A stretch of DNA of 64,000 nucleotides from Bufo bufo (lineage: Eukaryota; Chordata; Amphibia; Anura; Bufonidae), in assembly GCF_905171765.1 (NCBI RefSeq), contig NC_053392.1:369439442-369503441 (forward strand). Direction: 5' to 3'. The notes beneath the pieces were generated by a model. The model was not told the origin of the DNA. It saw only the letters and a program-made list of their open reading frames with translations, and did not search any database. The translations under genes and the position numbers were made by a program. Numbering within the stretch: position 1 is the first letter of the stretch; every line of letters begins with the position of its first letter. Shown in pieces: positions 19,802 to 29,611 of the stretch.

Positions 19802-20494
19802 TGTAACGGTCGCGTACACACACACACAGGGGGGAGGGAAGTGACCACTGCGCTCCACCCTTACCCCTGGCCCTGCCTACTTGCCTCGCGAGTCCTAATG
19901 ACAGGGGACAACTGGACGGCAATCCCTAACTTGGAGTAAGTGCAGGGATGACAGACAGACAAACAACAGAACGTGAACGGACCGAGTCAATACCAGGAAA
20001 GCTGCAAAGTACAAATGGAGCAAGCAGAGAATTGTCAGGAGAAGCCGGGGTCATAAATACCAGGAGAGCAGAGAAGTACAAGAGGAGTCCTAAGAGAGTA
20101 GTCAGGTGGGAGCCGAGGTCACAATACCAGGACGGAAGCGCAGTACAAGAGGAGCAGGCAAAAGGATGGTCAGGAACAGGATCAGGTAAGTATTCAGCAG
20201 TCCAACAAATAGCCAGGAACCTAGAAATTAACAGGCAACCTGTAGCCAGCAGGCTGCCTGTATTTAGAGTGGGGAGTGAGGGTCATGTGACGTGGCCAGC
20301 GTCACATGACCGACAGACCAACCAGTCGAGCACCGAGTGATCAGCTCGGCGCTCAAGGCAGACTAGGAGCAGGGAGCCACCCAGCTAGTAAAGCCGCCCT
20401 GGGAATGAGGTCAAACACAGAACCTCATTCTAAAAGCTAAGCAACAGTTCTGCGGGCAATGGGGGACCGAGTGCACCTTCGGAACCCCGTGACA
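19802..20494 (-). repeat. 5' LTR of the Ty3/gypsy element (right end in the window)
   Basis: It is the promoter LTR because the element reads leftward. Its length equals that of the partner LTR (693 bp). The TATA box is altered: coding strand CTCTAAATAC instead of CTATAAATAC (+ strand G20267). The putative RNA start and priming complement is at 20227-20236. Confidence 0.95.
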
Positions 20495-20678
20495 CATATT
20501 ATGCATTCATATATACATCCTAAGTATGATTACATATATCAAAGAAAAATGGCGGCACTGGCTTGGAGGGAAAAATATATATATATTTTTGTTTTTGTAA
20601 TTACACATTTTTTACAATTACAAAAAAACATATAAAATATATAAATTTAATTCATCCTCTATTTCTGAAATGTTTCTG

Positions 20679-20747
20679 GTGGGATTTTAACTCACAACCT
20701 TCTACATTACAGCCAAGACCCTTAACCACTACACTATAGAGCTGCAT
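20679..20747 (-). other. tRNA-derived sequence, left arm
   Basis: On the - strand it reads CAGCTCTATAGTGTAGTGGT (A-box-like, as in valine-type tRNAs) and GTGAGTTAAAATCCC (B-box-like). Several stems do not pair, so a working tRNA is unlikely. Confidence 0.6.
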
Positions 20748-20879
20748 GGCCAGTTACTTAAAAAAAAAAAATAATAACATGAGACTTCTGCTATATAGGA
20801 ATGCTTACTACTAGTAAGTATTTCTATCCAGCAGAAGTCTCATATATTTTTTATTTATTTTTTTAAAGTTACTGGCCAT

Positions 20880-20944
20880 GCAGCTCTATAGTGTAGTGGT
20901 TAATCTTGGCTATAATGTAGAAAGTTGTGAGTTCAAATCCCGCC
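20880..20944 (+). other. tRNA-derived sequence, right arm
   Basis: GCAGCTCTATAGTGTAGTGG is followed by GAGTTCAAATCCCGCC, giving an A box and a near-consensus B box at about the right distance. It is better preserved than the inverted partner. The cloverleaf is imperfect, so I call it tRNA-derived rather than a tRNA gene. Confidence 0.6.
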
Positions 20945-20995
20945 AAAAAAACTTTTCAGAAATAGAGGCTAAATTAGATTTAAATAGACTGACTC

Positions 20996-21086
20996 GAGCA
21001 TCGCGCTCAAGCACACGCGATATTCAGCCGAGCATAGCGATGCTTGAGCCGAACTGGTGTTCGGCCGAGAATGCTCACCCAACACT
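20996..21086. mobile_element. Degenerate hAT-type terminal fragment
   Basis: CGAGCATCGCGCTC, then GGTGTTCGGCC, then GCTCACCCAACACTA repeat the terminal region at 3520-3641. It is a related end fragment without a partner. Confidence 0.5.
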
Positions 21087-21331
21087 AAGAGAGGCAACAA
21101 TGCCTCATGATTATATCACTAGAAACTCATGCTAAGGCCTAGTTATGAGTCTAGTAATCTGAACCTACAGCATCTTAAATCCCTATGATGCTGCCAGTTT
21201 GGGTCATTTTTTTGCCAGAATTTGCCATCTAAATAAGGCCTAAGAGTTGAAGGACTTGCAGTATCTACTTATTTAATACATGAACCAAAAGTACCAAGAG
21301 CAAGTAAAGGATTTGGAGATATTATTTCTCC

Positions 21332-21671
21332 TTAAAGGGGTTGTCACACAAAAAATATTGTAGTTTTCAAAACAGCACCTGGATCTGAATACTGTTGTAA
21401 TTGTATGTAATTAAAAATTTTGCATAGCCACTTAGTTATTTAGTAAAATGTATCTGTAGTCCCACCTGCTGTTAGTTTGTTAGATTTTTACTTATTTCTT
21501 TGTCCTGCTCACAGAGATGCTGCACATGCTCAATTTCATCCTTCAACTACCTCCTGAGCTGTGATAGGCAGAGAGCTTCAGAAGAAAAGACATGCCCCCT
21601 TAGCTGCAGCAGAAATGACACTCCCCCAGATCTGCAGCAGATTTACATTAGTTATGGGATAACCCTGTTAA
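21332..21671. mobile_element. T2/Kolobok-like MITE
   Basis: The left end is TTAAAGGGGTTGTCAC and the right end GGGATAACCCTGTTAA, with TTAA at both borders. The interior shares GGATCTGAATAC, ACCTGCTGTTAG and TGCCCC(C/T)TTAGC sequence with the copy at 36356. Confidence 0.75.
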
Positions 21672-21818
21672 AAAGGCCGAGCATTGACTTATATGATAGC
21701 TTCCTTAACCTTTGGTGGCATTACAGGCCTAAACTTGTAAAAAGCTGATTTGCATATTTTTTTCACGGAAACCCAGAGGAGCCTTGCCTGAACTATAAGA
21801 CTTCTCATGCCAAGTAGG

Positions 21819-22400
21819 TGTCACACCCGTGACAGGTGGTAGAAGATCTGAAGACTGGCTGCACGTCAGTGATCTGACAGCTTCTTTTGGTTTCACTTTG
21901 TCTATGTGTTGCTGGGATGTCCACACCTCCTTTTCAGGTGTAGCTCATGTGACCATTACTTCTCCCTTCTTAGTCTGGCTTTACCCATCACTCCTTGTGG
22001 TTGATAGCTCATTCTCGTTGCGGATCGTTTGGTGTCTGGATCTCGGCTGAGTTTGTGCTTTCCATTTACCCGGAGTTAAGTGTCTTTCCTTTTTGTATTG
22101 TGTTTATTTCCCTGTCTCTTGGTACCAGACCTGAGGCAGACTCTTGTTCCTTCAGCTGGGAAGGACCAGGTCGTCTGTGGCCCAATCACTATCTTCAGGG
22201 CCTTATAGGGTGAGCCAGGCTTAGGTTCCTGTGGATGAACAGTCCTACCATCGGGGTCTGTTCATTCTGTTAGCAGTCAGGGCTCGGGTTGGGATTTATT
22301 AGGTGGTGAACTTTCCCCTTTCCCTAGTTTGAAAGCCTGGTACCTTCTCCCTCCCTTTTGTATTTAGTGTGGAGTTCACCTCCCACACCACACCGTGACA
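21819..22400. mobile_element. Solo LTR, 582 bp
   Basis: It begins TGTCACACCCGTGAC and ends CACACCGTGACA (TG...CA) and is flanked by GTAGG on both sides (21814-21818 and 22401-22405). No internal region is present, so it is a solo LTR left by recombination between two LTRs. The ends resemble the Ty3/gypsy LTRs nearby (TGTCACGG...), but the body is not alignable by eye. Confidence 0.85.
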
Positions 22401-23439
22401 GTAGGCATTTTTCTTAAGGTGAAATAGTACTATCCAAAATTCTGACTAAGGCCTCTCATTCAGTTAAGCCAGTACTGATGAGTGTCTATCACCCTGAAAT
22501 AGCTGTCTGCAGATGAGTTTCTGGCAAACTTTTCATCCAAATCATGTCTCAAGGTCTGTTTAATAGGTCAAGCATTAACTTATAGGATTGCTACCTTAAA
22601 TCTGGTGGCATTACAGGCTCAGCTTTCTTATCCTTTTGGAAAAAGATGATTTGCATATCTTCTTCCCAAAAGCAAGTAAAGAGGGAAACATGATGTAGTT
22701 GTGCTAATAATATCCCCAAGTTGATCAAGTCTAGTGGTAAATCGAGCAGTTGGACACCAGAGATATCTGGAAGCATACCCTTTTCCCACTAGACACCAGA
22801 GAGCTTTAGAAGGGTTTTCCAGGTCAGGATAGGTTGTCAGTATCAAATCAGTGGGGATCTGACACCCAGCTGATCAGCTGTCTGAAGGAGTAGCAGTGTA
22901 GGATATTGCATATTAAACTTGAATAAGACAAAGCTGCGCCTCCACTACTAAGTAGATGGCAAGAAGAAGCTCTCTCATGAGTGTGGTGAACTTTTCAAAA
23001 AGCTAGTCGGAGGCAGATGCTGAGAGTCAGACCCCCACCAATCTGATATTGATGGGCAATAGTGTTGAGGGAATTGAACTTCGGATCATAGAACCAAACT
23101 TGATTCATTCTAACACTTCGTTTTAATGCTGTATGGAGACCAATCTCTGTACGGCATTAAAATGTATTAGTATGAAAAAATTGCCAATTGTCTCTTAAGG
23201 ACTATTGCCTTTCACTGGATAAGGATTATATAATCGATTGGACTTAACCTAGGTATTATTTTCCAGCTTATGAATTATGCTACTGGACACATAAATACCA
23301 CTGCAATGGATCCTTTCTGCCAAGGATGGAATAACATTTAGCATGTGAAATTGGAAATTAATTTTAAAAAGTCCTTACGTTTCACATTGTAGTTGCTACA
23401 ACCCCCATTATTTCCTAAGTGCCTGCATTCCATGATAGG
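22401..23439. other. Non-coding mecr intron with repeat fragments
   Basis: The part at about 22560-22670 repeats the part at 21680-21760 (TGGTGGCATTACAGG, TGATTTGCATAT). The 22805-23060 part resembles decayed T2-type sequence (GGTCAGGATAGGTTG, GATCAGCTG). A hAT-like end, TAGTGTTGAGGGAATTG, begins near 23047. No coding exon was found. Confidence 0.4.
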
Positions 23440-23445
23440 CACAGT

Positions 23446-23606
23446 CTTACTTCTGTAGATGAAGTGGATCAGCACTCACTTTTTGATGCTAATAAATCTT
23501 CACTTTATTGCCATAAACAAAATACAGGCATGTGTGACGCTTTTCGGCTAAACAGCCTTTTTCAAACAAGCATGTCATGTATACAGCATGGTACATATAT
23601 AACAAA
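23446..23606 (-). repeat. Inverted terminal-like module, left copy (AATAAAG module)
   Basis: The complement reads TTGAAAAAGGCTGTTTAGCC, GAAAAGCGTCACAC, GGCAATAAAGTGAAGATTTA and AAAAAGTGAGTGCTGATCC. It is inverted relative to a copy at 28320-28480. Confidence 0.8.
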
Positions 23607-23779
23607 AAGAGGTATATTCAAGATGGAGTCCAATTATAAAAACATTCCCCTTAGGGGCGTATACCCCCTGATTTGTTTTATAACATGTGAGATAGACCCT
23701 ATCAGGGGGTATATATGCCCCATAGTGGAGTGTCTTTATACTAGGTCTCCATCTTGAATATGCCTCTTTTTGCTATATA

Positions 23780-25358
23780 CACTGCTCAAAAAAATAAAGG
23801 GAACACTTAAACAACACAATGTAACTCCAAGTCAATCACACTTCTGTGAAATCAAACTGTCCACTTAGGAAGCAACACTGAGTGACAATCAATTTCACAT
23901 GCTGTTGTGCAAATGGGATAGACAACAGGTGAAAATTATAGGCAATTAGCAAGACACCCCCAATAAAGGAGTGGTTCTGCAGGTGGTGACCTGACCACTT
24001 CTCAGTTCCTATGCTTCCTGGCTGATGTTTTGGTCACTTTTGAATGCTGCCGGTGCTTTCACTCTAGTGGTAGCATGAGACGGAGTCTACAACCCACACA
24101 AGTGGCTCAGGTAGTGCAGCTTATCCAGGATGGCACATCAATGCGAGCTGTGGCAAGAAGGTTTGCTGTGTCTGTCAGCGTAGTGTCCAGAGCATGGAGG
24201 CGCTACCAGGAGACAGGCCAGTACATCAGGAGACGTGGAGGAGGCCGTAGGAGGGCAACAACCCAGCAGCAGGACCGCTACCTCCGCCTTTGTGCAAGGA
24301 GGAACAGGAGGAGCACTGCCAGAGCCCTGCAAAATGACCTCCAGCAGGCCACAAATGTGCATGTGTCTGCTCAAACGGTCAGAAACAGACTCCATGAGGG
24401 TGATATGAGGGTCCGACGTCCACAGGTGGGGGTTGTGCTTACAGCCCAACACCGTGCAGGACGTTTGGCATTTGCCCGAAAACACCAAGATTGGCAAATT
24501 CGCCACTGGCGCCCTGTGCTCTTCACAGATGAAAGCAGGTTCACACTGAGCACATGTGACAGACGTGACAGAGTCTGGAGACGCCGTGGAGAACGTTCTG
24601 CTGCCTGCAACATCCTCCAGCATGACCGGTTTGGCATTGGGTCAGTAATGGTGTGGGGTGGCATTTCTTTGGAGGGCCGCACAGCCCTCCATGTGCTCGC
24701 CAGAGGTAGCCTGACTGCCATTAGGTACCGAGATGAGATCCTCAGACCCCTTGTGAGACCATATGCTGGTGCAGTTGGCCCTGGGTTCCTCCTAATGCAA
24801 GACAATGCTAGACCTCATGTGGCTAGAGTGTGTCAGCAGTTCCTGCAAGACGAAGGCATTGATGCTATGGACTGGCCCGCCCGTGCCCCAGACCTGAATC
24901 CAATTGAGCACATCTGGGACATCACGTCTCGCTCTATCCACCAACGTCACGTTGCACCACAGACTGTCCAGGAGTTGGCAGATGCTTTAGTCCAGGTCTG
25001 GGAGGAGATCCCTCAGGAGACCGTCTGCCACCTCATCAGGAGCATGCACAGGCGTTGTAGGGAGGTCATACAGGCACGTGGAGGCCACACACACTACTGA
25101 GCCTCATTTTGACTTGTTTTAAGGACATTACATCAAAGTTGGATCAGCCTGTAGTGTGTTTTTACACTTTAATTTTGAGGGTGACTCCAAATCCAGACCT
25201 CCATGGGTTAAAAAATTTGATTTCCATTTTTTTTTTTTGTGTGATTTTGTTGTCAGCACATTCAACTATGTAAAGAACAAAGTATTTCAGAAGAATATTT
25301 AATTAATTCAGATCTAGGATGTGTTATTTTTGTGTTCCCTTTATTTTTTTGAGCAGTG
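23780..25358 (+). mobile_element. Tc1/mariner element, DD34E type, apparently full length
   Basis: The terminal inverted repeats begin CACTGCTCAAAAAAATAAAG and end with the complement at 25358, with TA on both sides (23778-23779, 25359-25360). Length is 1579 bp with one uninterrupted transposase frame. It inserted into the region between the two inverted AATAAAG modules. Confidence 0.95.
24075..25100 (+). CDS. Tc1-like DD34E transposase, frame intact
   Basis: I place the start at the Met of MRRSLQPTQ; an in-frame Met 15 codons upstream (24030) gives 356 residues, used for the numbering here. A paired-like helix-turn-helix occupies about residues 21-62, followed by a basic RRRGGGRRR stretch (67-75) that could be an AT-hook or nuclear signal, and a second HTH at about 85-125. 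The catalytic triad is D167 (FTDESRF), D258 (MQDNARPH) and E293 (DLNPIEHIW), with 34 residues between the last two. VMVWGGIS is present. No stop or frameshift is seen, so it could encode an active enzyme; whether its residues match an active consensus cannot be judged here. Confidence 0.95.
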   Translation: MRRSLQPTQVAQVVQLIQDGTSMRAVARRFAVSVSVVSRAWRRYQETGQYIRRRGGGRRRATTQQQDRYLRLCARRNRRSTARALQNDLQQATNVHVSAQTVRNRLHEGDMRVRRPQVGVVLTAQHRAGRLAFARKHQDWQIRHWRPVLFTDESRFTLSTCDRRDRVWRRRGERSAACNILQHDRFGIGSVMVWGGISLEGRTALHVLARGSLTAIRYRDEILRPLVRPYAGAVGPGFLLMQDNARPHVARVCQQFLQDEGIDAMDWPARAPDLNPIEHIWDITSRSIHQRHVAPQTVQELADALVQVWEEIPQETVCHLIRSMHRRCREVIQARGGHTHY

Positions 25359-25782
25359 TATATAGACATTAAGCCCGTTACAATAATGGGCGCTAGAACA
25401 GTAGTGCATAAACATTAGAAAGAACAGTCTATATTAATAGCAAGGGAATTTGACTACATTGTATTTCTTGTTTTATTTTATTTTTTGCAAAAATATTTGG
25501 GCAAGAAGTCAAAAGTAAAATACTAATAAAAATAAAATGGAAACGTATATATCACAATACAGTAAGTATAATTATTATTGCCTTAATGTAAAACTTTGTA
25601 GCAATATACAATATCAGAAGCAGATATTCAGGAAAAATTTTGTACTTTTTTAACTCTTGAAAGATTTCTTGTAAATATTCTGTCTGAATTTGGCAACAGT
25701 TTGCCTTGTTCAGGATCATCTACAACCTTTACAACCAGATCTGAAAAAGTTCTAACTATTGATAATGCAATGGCTGAGACTG

Positions 25783-28010
25783 CGGGCTGGTGTCTGAGAT
25801 GTCTGGCACTGACTAGTGATGCTGAGACTGCTGGCACTGTGACTGGTGGCTCTGACTGATGGCTAAGAAGACTGACACTGACTGGTGGATGAGACTACAG
25901 GCACTGTGACTGGAGGCTGAGACTGCTGGCACTAACTGTTGGTGGTGAGAATGCGGCTGTGGCTGAGACTGTTGATTGCGGCTAATGGCTGAGGTGACTG
26001 GCACTGACTGATGGTGCTGAGACTGCTGGCACTGTGACTGGTGGCACTGACCGATGGCTGAGACGACTGGCACTGACTGATGGCTGAGACAGCTGGCACT
26101 GACTGGTGGCTGAGACGACTGGCACTGACTGGTGGCTGAGACGGCTGGCACTGACTGGTGGCTGAGACGACTGGCACTGACTGGTGGCTGAGACTGTGAG
26201 CACTGTGACTGGTGGCTGAGATGGCTAGCACTGACTGGTGGTGCTGAGACTGCAGCTGTGGCTGAAACTGTTGACTGCGGCTAATTGCTGAGACGGCTGG
26301 CACTGACTGGTGGTGCTGAGACTGCTGGCACTGTGACTGGTGGCAGTGACTGATGGCTAAGACGACTGACACTAACTGGTGGCTGAGACTGCAGGCACTG
26401 TGACTGGTGGCTGAGACTACTGGCACTGACTGTTGGTGCTGAGAATGCGGCTGTGGCTGTGACTGTTGACTGTGGCTAATGGCTGAGACGGCTGGCACTG
26501 ACTGATGGTGCTGAGACTGCTGGTACTGTGACTGGTGGCACTGACTGATGGCTGAGACAACTGGCACTGACTAATGGCTGAGACGGCTGGCACTGACTAA
26601 TGGCTGAGATGGCTGGCACTGACTGGTGGCTGAGACTACTGGCACTGACTGGTGGCTGAAAAGGCTGGCACTGACTGGTGGTGCTGAGACTGCTGGCACT
26701 GTGACTGGTGGCACTGACTGATGGCTGAGACAACTGGCACGGACTGATGGCTGAGATGGCTGGCATGGACTGGTGGCTGAGATGGCTGGCACTGACTGGT
26801 GGCTGAGACAACTGGCACTGACTGGTGGCTGTGGCTGGTGGCACTGATTAATTGCTAAGACAACTGACACTGACTGGTGGCTGAGACTGTGGGCACTGTG
26901 ACTGGTGGCTGAGACAACTGGCACTGACTGGTGGTACTCAGACTGCTGGCACTGTGACTGGTGGCTGAGACGACTGGCACTGACTGGTGGCTGAGACTGC
27001 AGGCATGGTGACTGGTGGCTGAGAGTGCGGGCACTGTGACTGGTGACTGTGGCACTCACTGATGGCTAAGATGAATAACACTGACTGGTGGCTGAGACTG
27101 CGGTTAATGGCTGAGACAACTGGCACTGACTGATGGCTGAGATGACTGGTACTGACTGGTGGTGCTGTGGCTGGTGGCACTGACTGATGGCTAAGATGAC
27201 TGACACTGACTGTTGGCTGAGACTGCAGGCACTGTGACTGGTGGCTGAGATGGCTGGCAATGACTGGTGGTGCTGAGACTGTGGCTATCGCTGAGACTGT
27301 TGACTGCGACTAATGGCTGAGACGACTGGCACTGACTGGTGGCTGACACGACTGGCACTGACTGGTGGCTAAGACTGCTGGCACTGTGACTGATGGCTGA
27401 GACGACTGGCACTGACTGGTGGCTGAGATGGCTGGCACTGATTGGTGGTGCTGAGACTGAGGCTGAAACTGTTGACTGAAGCTAATTGCTAAGATGGTTG
27501 GCACTGACTGGTGGTGCTGAGACTGCTGGCACTGTGATTGGTGGCTGTGGCTGGTGGCACTGACTGATGTCTGAGATGTCTGGCACTGACTGATGGCTAA
27601 GACGACTGACACCAACTGGTGGCTGAGACTGCGGGCACTGTGACTGGTGGCTGAGACTGCTGGCACTGTGACTAGTGGCTGAGATGGCTGGCACTGACCG
27701 GTGGCTGGGAGTGTGGGCACTGTGACTGGTGGCTGAGACGGCTGGCACTGACTGATGGTGCTGAGACTGCTGCCACTGTGATTGGTGGCACTGATTGATG
27801 ACTGCTACGACTGCCACTGACTGGTGGTGGAGACTGCAGGCACTGTGACTCGTGGCTGAGACTGCAGGCACTGTGACTCGTGGCTGAGACTGATGGCACT
27901 GACTGGTGGTGCTGAGATTGCTGGCACTGTGACTGGTGGCAATAACTGCTGGCTGAGATGGCTGGCAGTGACTGGTGGTGCTGAGACCACTGGCAACAAC
28001 CGGTGGCTAA
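25783..28010. repeat. Minisatellite of 26-bp units, about 2.2 kb
   Basis: The typical unit is GGCACTGACTGGTGGCTGAG followed by ACGACT. Units vary by point changes and by combination into longer blocks. The - strand of the unit has no stop in any frame, and 26 is not a multiple of 3. The three frames therefore read the same 26-residue Ser/Gln/Pro-rich repeat in turn. Long - strand open frames here are artefacts of this. Confidence 0.93.
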
Positions 28011-28319
28011 TCCTGCTGGCAGCAGCAGCTGCTGTGTGTGCGTCTGACAGGACTGTAATGGCGGTGCTTCTGTTTCATGTAATGGCGGAGCTCAAATTGA
28101 CACAGCACACCATAATAACGGCGCGCTGCTGTGAGATGTCCAGGTGGCGTGTGGTGCGCCGTGTGTTCATTGGCTGGCGGCGCACTGATGTGGGCGGTCT
28201 GGGCGGCATGTGGTGCGCTGTGTTTCTATTGGCCGGCGCACCGCGCATGCGCACTTCATTAATGGGCACACACACACGGACACAGCGCAGGCACACAGGG
28301 CTTTTATTAGTTAGGATAT
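28011..28319. other. CpG-rich flank of the minisatellite
   Basis: The segment contains GCGCATGCGCAC (an NRF1-like palindrome) and several TGGTGCGC(C/T)GTG repeats. It ends ACAGGGCTTTTATTAGTTAG. Its counterpart at the other side of the array may be ATTAAGCCCGTTACAATAAT at 25369. It looks like the end of a larger unclassified element. Confidence 0.4.
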
Positions 28320-28480
28320 ATATATAAATATGTACCATGCTATCTTGAAAAAGGTTGATTAGCCAAAACACATCACATCTGTCTGTATTTTCTTTATGGC
28401 AATAAAGTGAAGATTTATCAGCATCAAAAAGTGAGTGCTGATCCATTTCTTCTACTTGGATGTATGGGCCTGCAACCCAA
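28320..28480 (+). repeat. AATAAAG module, right copy
   Basis: The sequence contains ACCATGCTATCTTGAAAAAG, TTGATTAGCCAAAAC, GGCAATAAAGTGAAGATTTA and AAAAAGTGAGTGCTGATCC. It is the inverted partner of 23446-23606 over about 150 bp. Confidence 0.8.
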
Positions 28481-28650
28481 GATACTACCACCTTCTTCCA
28501 GAGTGCCGACTGTTCTAGTTAAATCAAAGACTCTGGAGGTGGTCAATAATGTGGTTATTTATTAAACTATTTCTGCTTTTCTACTCAAGTATAAAATTGA
28601 CTTTATATTGCTCAACTTACTGTCTTTATTATTTTCTATGTATTTTGAAG

Positions 28651-28753
28651 ACCTAATGTGGCTGAACTGAAGGGGAAACTATTGTCTCTCGGTGCCAGCT
28701 ATGTTATAACTGAGGATATGCTGCAGCAACCAGTAATGGCAAATCTATTTAAG
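28651..28753 (+). CDS. mecr: mecr coding exon
   Basis: The acceptor is GAAG (AG at 28649-28650) and the donor GTAATT at 28754. The first base completes an Arg codon begun 18 kb upstream, followed by PNVAELKGKLLSLGASYV and ITEDMLQQPVMANLFK. This matches the segment of MECR after the RDR motif, including the LGA-x-x-VITE element. It ends in phase 0. Confidence 0.95.
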
Positions 28754-28939
28754 GTAATTCTGAACACAGTTCTCCCTGTATATTTTCTAGATTCCATTTA
28801 CAGCTGTAAAGCTTCGGCAGTGGCTGGGTTTCAGAACAGGCTTGTAAGTAGTAATCAGAAGTGACAGTATGAAGTAATTATCAATACAGAGTACATTGCT
28901 GTATGAACTTAGCTGGCCATGCTTTCATTTTTTTTACAG

Positions 28940-29013
28940 GTGGTTGATAGGCCCAAATTAGCTCTCAACTGTGTAGGTGGAAACAGTGCGGGAAATCTCT
29001 TCTGCCATCTCAA
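28940..29013 (+). CDS. mecr: mecr coding exon
   Basis: A good polypyrimidine tract and TTACAG precede 28940; the donor is GTAGGT at 29014. It encodes VVDRPKLALNCVGGNSAGNL and FCHLK. LALNCVGG is the signature strand-turn of MECR in the cofactor domain. It ends in phase 2, so the final Lys codon is completed by the next exon. Confidence 0.95.
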
Positions 29014-29611
29014 GTAGGTTTCATTTACCCAGAGTATATAAAATTTGCATTACCAATAAAAACAACTATGGTGACCTGATTGCAACCCTGCCATAGGAGA
29101 TTATGCGCTAGGATTTGTTTGAGAAATAGATAAGAAACCAGGCTGAAACTGAAGGCTGGACAATCCAAGTCCACTAGCCATTTCTAGCATATATTAGGCA
29201 TGAAACTCTACATTGTCTGCCCATAGGACTCTGCTTTATTTGGATTGTATACAGGGCACTATGCCTGTATACAACACATTACGAAAGCATTTCTACCTAG
29301 AGCAAGTTTTCTAGAAAATGTAGCAAAGTAGTGACCACCTACCCTATGTTACTGCAGGATGTTTGCTATGTCCACAATAACCAAGAGGACTTTTATCAGT
29401 TTTCCGTGGAGTTCAAATTCTTTACTATTACTGGCTGATATCTCCCCCTTGTGACAGTCCCCAGAAGGAGGGACAAAGATCAGACAGATACCAGGTGTAC
29501 GCAATGGAATCTCTCTCCTGGTGCTTCCCATAAGGTTCTTTGTATTTACCATGAAGCCTGAGGGTCCACACCTTACATAAGAAAATGTATTTACCGGTAT
29601 ATGACAAGACA

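Larger units (their letters stand above)
14927..20494 (-). mobile_element. Ty3/gypsy LTR retrotransposon with chromodomain (chromovirus)
   Basis: This 5568-bp element has two 693-bp LTRs beginning TG and ending CA and the 5-bp target duplication CATAT (14922-14926 and 20495-20499). The coding strand is -. The order gag, CCHC finger, protease, reverse transcriptase, RNase H, integrase, chromodomain is that of chromodomain Ty3/gypsy elements. The two LTRs differ at only three positions that I found, so the insertion is young. One nonsense codon lies after gag and one within the integrase. A putative self-priming site lies next to the 5' LTR and a purine tract next to the 3' LTR. Confidence 0.97.
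20638..20990. mobile_element. Palindromic MITE carrying two inverted tRNA-like sequences
   Basis: The arms run from 20638 to about 20815 and back to 20990, with the centre at TACTACTAGTAAGTA. Outer parts match (CCTCTATTTCTGAAA with TTTCAGAAATAGAGG) and inner parts match (AGACTTCTGCT with AGCAGAAGTCT). Each arm contains a tRNA-like block. No clear target duplication is seen. Confidence 0.75.

Noticed and set aside
20880..20944. A functional tRNA gene
   Set aside because: A and B boxes are recognisable but stems do not pair well, and the sequence lies in each arm of a palindromic repeat.
25783..28010. Many long - strand open frames rich in Ser, Gln and Pro
   Set aside because: They come from a stop-free 26-bp tandem repeat read in three frames; there is no promoter, splice site or family match.
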